Shown here piece after piece: positions 22,263 through 22,393 of a stretch of DNA of 22,393 nt. The DNA is from a virus. Under the pieces are notes generated by a model. The model made no database searches, was not told the DNA's origin, and saw only the letters and a program-made list of their open reading frames with translations. The DNA lies in the IMG/VR virus record IMGVR_UViG_3300042896_001175, positions 1 to 22,393 of that record; one strand, given 5' to 3'. The first letter of the stretch is position 1; the number at the start of each line of letters is the position of its first letter. The position numbers and the translations under genes were made by a program.

Positions 22263-22393
22263 ATGGTAACAGAAATTAGTGTATTTGATAGTGAGGAATT
22301 TGAGGAATTGATTTCACAACGTGATTTGAGAATATCAAAAGCACTTGTAGAAACTATCTTAAAGAACTTAAAAGGTAGAAAAAGACACCTACA
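22263..22393 (+). CDS. Phage hypothetical protein, 3'-partial
   Basis: The frame opens at ATG 22263, one base after the previous stop, and remains open to the window edge (43 residues visible). It begins MVTEISVFDSEEFEELISQR and continues with a helix (SKALVETILKNLKGRKRHL). The basic end resembles small proteins seen in marine T4-like phages, but nothing specific can be assigned. The true end lies outside the window. Confidence 0.55.
   Translation, partial: MVTEISVFDSEEFEELISQRDLRISKALVETILKNLKGRKRHL

Overview
This AT-rich window looks like part of the genome of a large tailed phage, probably a marine T4-like myovirus. Every supported gene lies on the + strand and intergenic space is minimal. 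The flanks hold typical phage genes: the C-terminal part of a clamp-loader small subunit (T4 gp62-like), a MazG-like helical protein, a PD-(D/E)XK nuclease with Cas4/AddB-like cysteines, a ribbon-helix-helix protein, a lone DksA-type zinc finger and several small phage hypotheticals. A Bacteroidota-type promoter (TAnnTTTG) at 1696-1703 and the lack of consistent Shine-Dalgarno sequences suggest a Bacteroidota (Flavobacteriia-like) host. The host assignment is an inference.

Layout. (a) 3-1581: replication and nucleotide-type genes and two phage hypotheticals. (b) 1582-1707: a non-coding island with three hairpins, ending in a rho-independent terminator that overlaps the promoter of the next unit. 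(c) 1708-2884: nuclease and small DNA-binding protein. (d) 2920-20452: about 17.5 kb of glycan genes. (e) 20483-22393: small phage genes, the last one cut by the window edge.

The glycan region has an array of glycosyltransferases: two GT-B/GT4-like, a GT2, a GT11 fucosyltransferase-like enzyme, a GT-A-like enzyme and a second, large GT2. It also has nucleotide-sugar enzymes. Block 6776-10418 encodes an RfbH/ColD-like PLP enzyme with His in place of the Schiff-base Lys and no visible Fe-S cysteines, a WbuC-like cupin, a left-handed beta-helix acyltransferase, a half-length DegT aminotransferase and Gmd. This set could make a dideoxy or amino-dideoxy GDP-sugar. Block 12273-19157 encodes an RmlB-like 4,6-dehydratase, a YerE/acetolactate-synthase-like TPP enzyme, a DmpF/MhpF-type acylating acetaldehyde dehydrogenase, a DmpG/MhpE-type 4-hydroxy-2-oxovalerate aldolase, two SDR epimerase/reductases and an FkbM methyltransferase.

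Most junctions in these blocks are ATGA or TAATG overlaps, so the genes are probably translationally coupled. The most interesting candidate system is the TPP enzyme + aldolase + acyl-aldehyde dehydrogenase trio between sugar-nucleotide genes. It may build a carbon-branched (yersiniose-like or longer-branched) sugar, used on the virion or to remodel the host surface. No sugar-1-phosphate nucleotidyltransferase is present, so activated sugars must come from the host or from elsewhere in the genome.
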